DNA from: Chloroflexota bacterium
GTDB lineage: Bacteria; Chloroflexota; Dehalococcoidia; JABGRK01
NCBI GenBank assembly: GCA_030665485.1
Contig: DAOUZV010000049.1
Span: forward strand, 1-8,448
Length of the DNA: 8,448 nt
Direction: 5' to 3'
Shown here: piece after piece, positions 6,995-8,448 of the stretch
Layout of the letters: every line of letters begins with the position of its first letter
Numbering within the stretch: position 1 is the stretch's first letter
Translations under genes and position numbers: made by a program
The notes under the pieces: generated by a model
The model's input: only the letters and a program-made list of their open reading frames with translations
What the model was told of the DNA's origin: nothing
Databases searched by the model: none

Positions 6995-7863
6995 CTCTGA
7001 AAGAGGCGCTGGCGCAAATTCGCAAAACCCTGGCCTCAAAACATCTGGAGGAAGCTAACCTGGAAGCGGAGCTTCTACTGCGGCACGCTGCAAACCTTAG
7101 CATAGATAAGCTCTACCTTCAGTATAATCGCGAACTAACCGACAAAGAGTCCCACCTGCTTTACGACATGATCAAGCATAGATTGCAGGGCGAACCCGTT
7201 GCCTACATATTGGGATACAAGGAGTTCTTCGGGCTAACGCTTGATGTCAATCACTCCGTTCTTATCCCCCGTCCCGAAACCGAGATGCTCGTTGAAAAGG
7301 CCATTGAGTTTGTACGACAACAAAATGTACGCCTGATAGCTGATATAGGCACCGGCTGCGGAGCAATTGCTATATCACTTGCAAAACACCTGCCTGAGTG
7401 TAAAATCTACGCCGTTGATATATCCAAGGATGCTCTGGAAGTAGCCAAGGTCAACCGCAAAAAGCATGGCGTAGATGACCGCGTGCACATACTGCATGGC
7501 AACCTGCTTGAGCCGATACCCGAGCCCGTCGACCTGATAATTGCCAACCTGCCCTATGTCAAAAACGAAGATTGGGAGCAGTTGCCCGGCATGATAAAAG
7601 CCAATGAGCCAAAAACGGCGCTTGCAGGTGGGGCTGACGGCCTGGACATGATAACTGAGTTGCTGGCAGCAGCACAAGACAAGCTACGACCCAATGGAAC
7701 AATAATGCTTGAGATAGGCTACGACCAAGGTGGCGCTCTACTCGATCTGGCATATACGTATTTCCCCGAAGCAACTACAGAAATCTTCACAGACCTGGCT
7801 GAATTAGACAGGGTGGTTAGCATAACAACTAAGGAGAGCGATGTACCGACTGTTAGCGCTTGA
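6991..7863 (+). CDS. prmC: Release factor glutamine methyltransferase (PrmC/HemK)
   Basis: PrmC uses S-adenosylmethionine to methylate the glutamine of the GGQ motif in RF1 and RF2, which speeds peptide release. The 290 residues cover the family length. The N-terminal helical domain (about 1-75) binds the release factor. The Rossmann methyltransferase domain carries LIPRPETE (91-98), the SAM loop ADIGTGCG (117-124), the acidic AVDIS (141-145) and the substrate motif at 186-189. That last motif reads NLPY instead of the usual NPPY; Asn186, Pro188 and Tyr189 are kept, so activity is likely. The C-terminal LEIGYDQG (240-247) is also typical. The start is GTG within the GTGA overlap with the prfA stop; GGAAG (6976-6980) lies 10 nt upstream. 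An RF1-PrmC gene pair is a common arrangement and supports the role. Ends in TGA, 23 nt inside the next gene. Confidence 0.95.
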   Translation: MTLKEALAQIRKTLASKHLEEANLEAELLLRHAANLSIDKLYLQYNRELTDKESHLLYDMIKHRLQGEPVAYILGYKEFFGLTLDVNHSVLIPRPETEMLVEKAIEFVRQQNVRLIADIGTGCGAIAISLAKHLPECKIYAVDISKDALEVAKVNRKKHGVDDRVHILHGNLLEPIPEPVDLIIANLPYVKNEDWEQLPGMIKANEPKTALAGGADGLDMITELLAAAQDKLRPNGTIMLEIGYDQGGALLDLAYTYFPEATTEIFTDLAELDRVVSITTKESDVPTVSA

Positions 7864-8448
7864 TCTGGACGGCACCCTTATCGGACGAGACCTTACAATA
7901 TCGCCAAGAACAAAAAATGCTATCAGCCAGCTTGTTTCACAAGGAATCATCGTCACCATCGCCACCGGGCGCATGTTTCAGTCAGCACTACCCTTCGCAA
8001 AAGAGCTGAACATAAGCACTCCGCTCATCTGCTATCAAGGTGCCATGGTCGGTAATCCCATCACCAAAGAGATTCTGTGGCACCTGCCGGTACCGCTGCC
8101 ACTTGCCAAACAGGTTATCGAGGCAGTCAGAAAAGATGGGCTACATATCAACGCCTACCTCGATGATGAGCTATATGTTGATCGTATAACAGAGGAGGCG
8201 GGGTTATATTCCATCATATCGAAGGTAGAGGCTCACCCCGTCGGAAATCTATTAACCTTTCTTGATAGAGATCCAACCAAGCTGGTCATCATAGGTAAAC
8301 ATTTGGAAATAGACCAAATCACAAGCAAGTTGAACGATAAGTTTGGCTCGGTGCTCTATGTAGCCAAATCGTATGACCGTTTCTGCGAAATTGCCCATCC
8401 GGATTGTGGTAAAGGAAAAGCGCTGGCGCGGATTGCGGCAAAACTTGG
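7841..8448 (+). CDS. Cof-type HAD-IIB family hydrolase (partial; continues past right edge)
   Basis: This belongs to the haloacid dehalogenase superfamily, Cof/HAD-IIB group: cytoplasmic, magnesium-dependent phosphatases acting mainly on sugar phosphates and small phosphorylated metabolites. The exact substrate cannot be told from sequence. About 202 codons are present of a usual 265-290. Motif I is LALDLDGTL (5-13) with the nucleophile Asp8 and acid Asp10; motif II is IATGR (40-44) with Thr42; the C2 cap lies between; motif III is in the GKGKAL stretch close to the edge, the Lys being the key residue; motif IV (GDxxND) would lie beyond the window. The ATG is chosen because AAGGAG (7831-7836) is 4 nt upstream and the protein begins MYRLLALDLDGT, a normal start. 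It overlaps the prmC end by 23 nt in another frame, so it is very likely in the same operon, though a link to translation is not clear. Confidence 0.92.
   Translation, partial: MYRLLALDLDGTLIGRDLTISPRTKNAISQLVSQGIIVTIATGRMFQSALPFAKELNISTPLICYQGAMVGNPITKEILWHLPVPLPLAKQVIEAVRKDGLHINAYLDDELYVDRITEEAGLYSIISKVEAHPVGNLLTFLDRDPTKLVIIGKHLEIDQITSKLNDKFGSVLYVAKSYDRFCEIAHPDCGKGKALARIAAKL

Overview
This window is a compact stretch of housekeeping genes, and I see no mobile element, CRISPR array, rRNA or tRNA gene, or phage segment in it. It holds seven genes: five complete and two cut by the window edges. The leftward block on the minus strand is relA, then uvrC, then (from its own promoter) the start of a metF-like methylenetetrahydrofolate reductase gene. 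The rightward block on the plus strand is hisS, prfA, prmC and a Cof-type HAD phosphatase that runs off the right edge. The two blocks diverge from a 64-bp gap between relA and hisS.

The organism is a bacterium of medium GC content that uses GTG and TTG as well as ATG starts, with clear Shine-Dalgarno sites before several genes. The protein style and the divergent relA/hisS pair next to prfA-prmC remind me most of Chloroflexota, class Dehalococcoidia. The PrmC variant NLPY motif and the form of the MetF N-terminus also fit an anaerobe of that type. A clostridial Bacillota is the main alternative. This placement is from memory of family style, not from a search, and is only moderately sure.

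Layout: 1-201 is the N-terminal part of metF (minus). 202-474 is a non-coding gap with a near-consensus metF promoter, an AT-rich leader, and a short reading frame that continues in frame after the uvrC stop. 475-2292 is uvrC and 2299-4554 is relA, 6 bp apart and probably translationally linked. 4555-4618 is the divergent promoter region. 4619-5875 is hisS (TTG start), 5900-6994 prfA, 6991-7863 prmC (4-bp overlap with prfA) and 7841-8448 the HAD gene (23-bp overlap with prmC).

The rightward operon has a translation theme: charging of tRNA-His, release factor 1, and the methyltransferase that modifies the GGQ glutamine of release factors. The leftward block joins the stringent-response (p)ppGpp enzyme to the nuclease of nucleotide excision repair, followed by a one-carbon (folate) enzyme. 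All key catalytic motifs I could check are intact. I found no convincing new system. The points most worth a second look are the NLPY motif in PrmC, the in-frame tail after the uvrC amber stop, the overlapping opposed -10 boxes between relA and hisS, and a Lys-rich insertion in the hydrolase domain of RelA.
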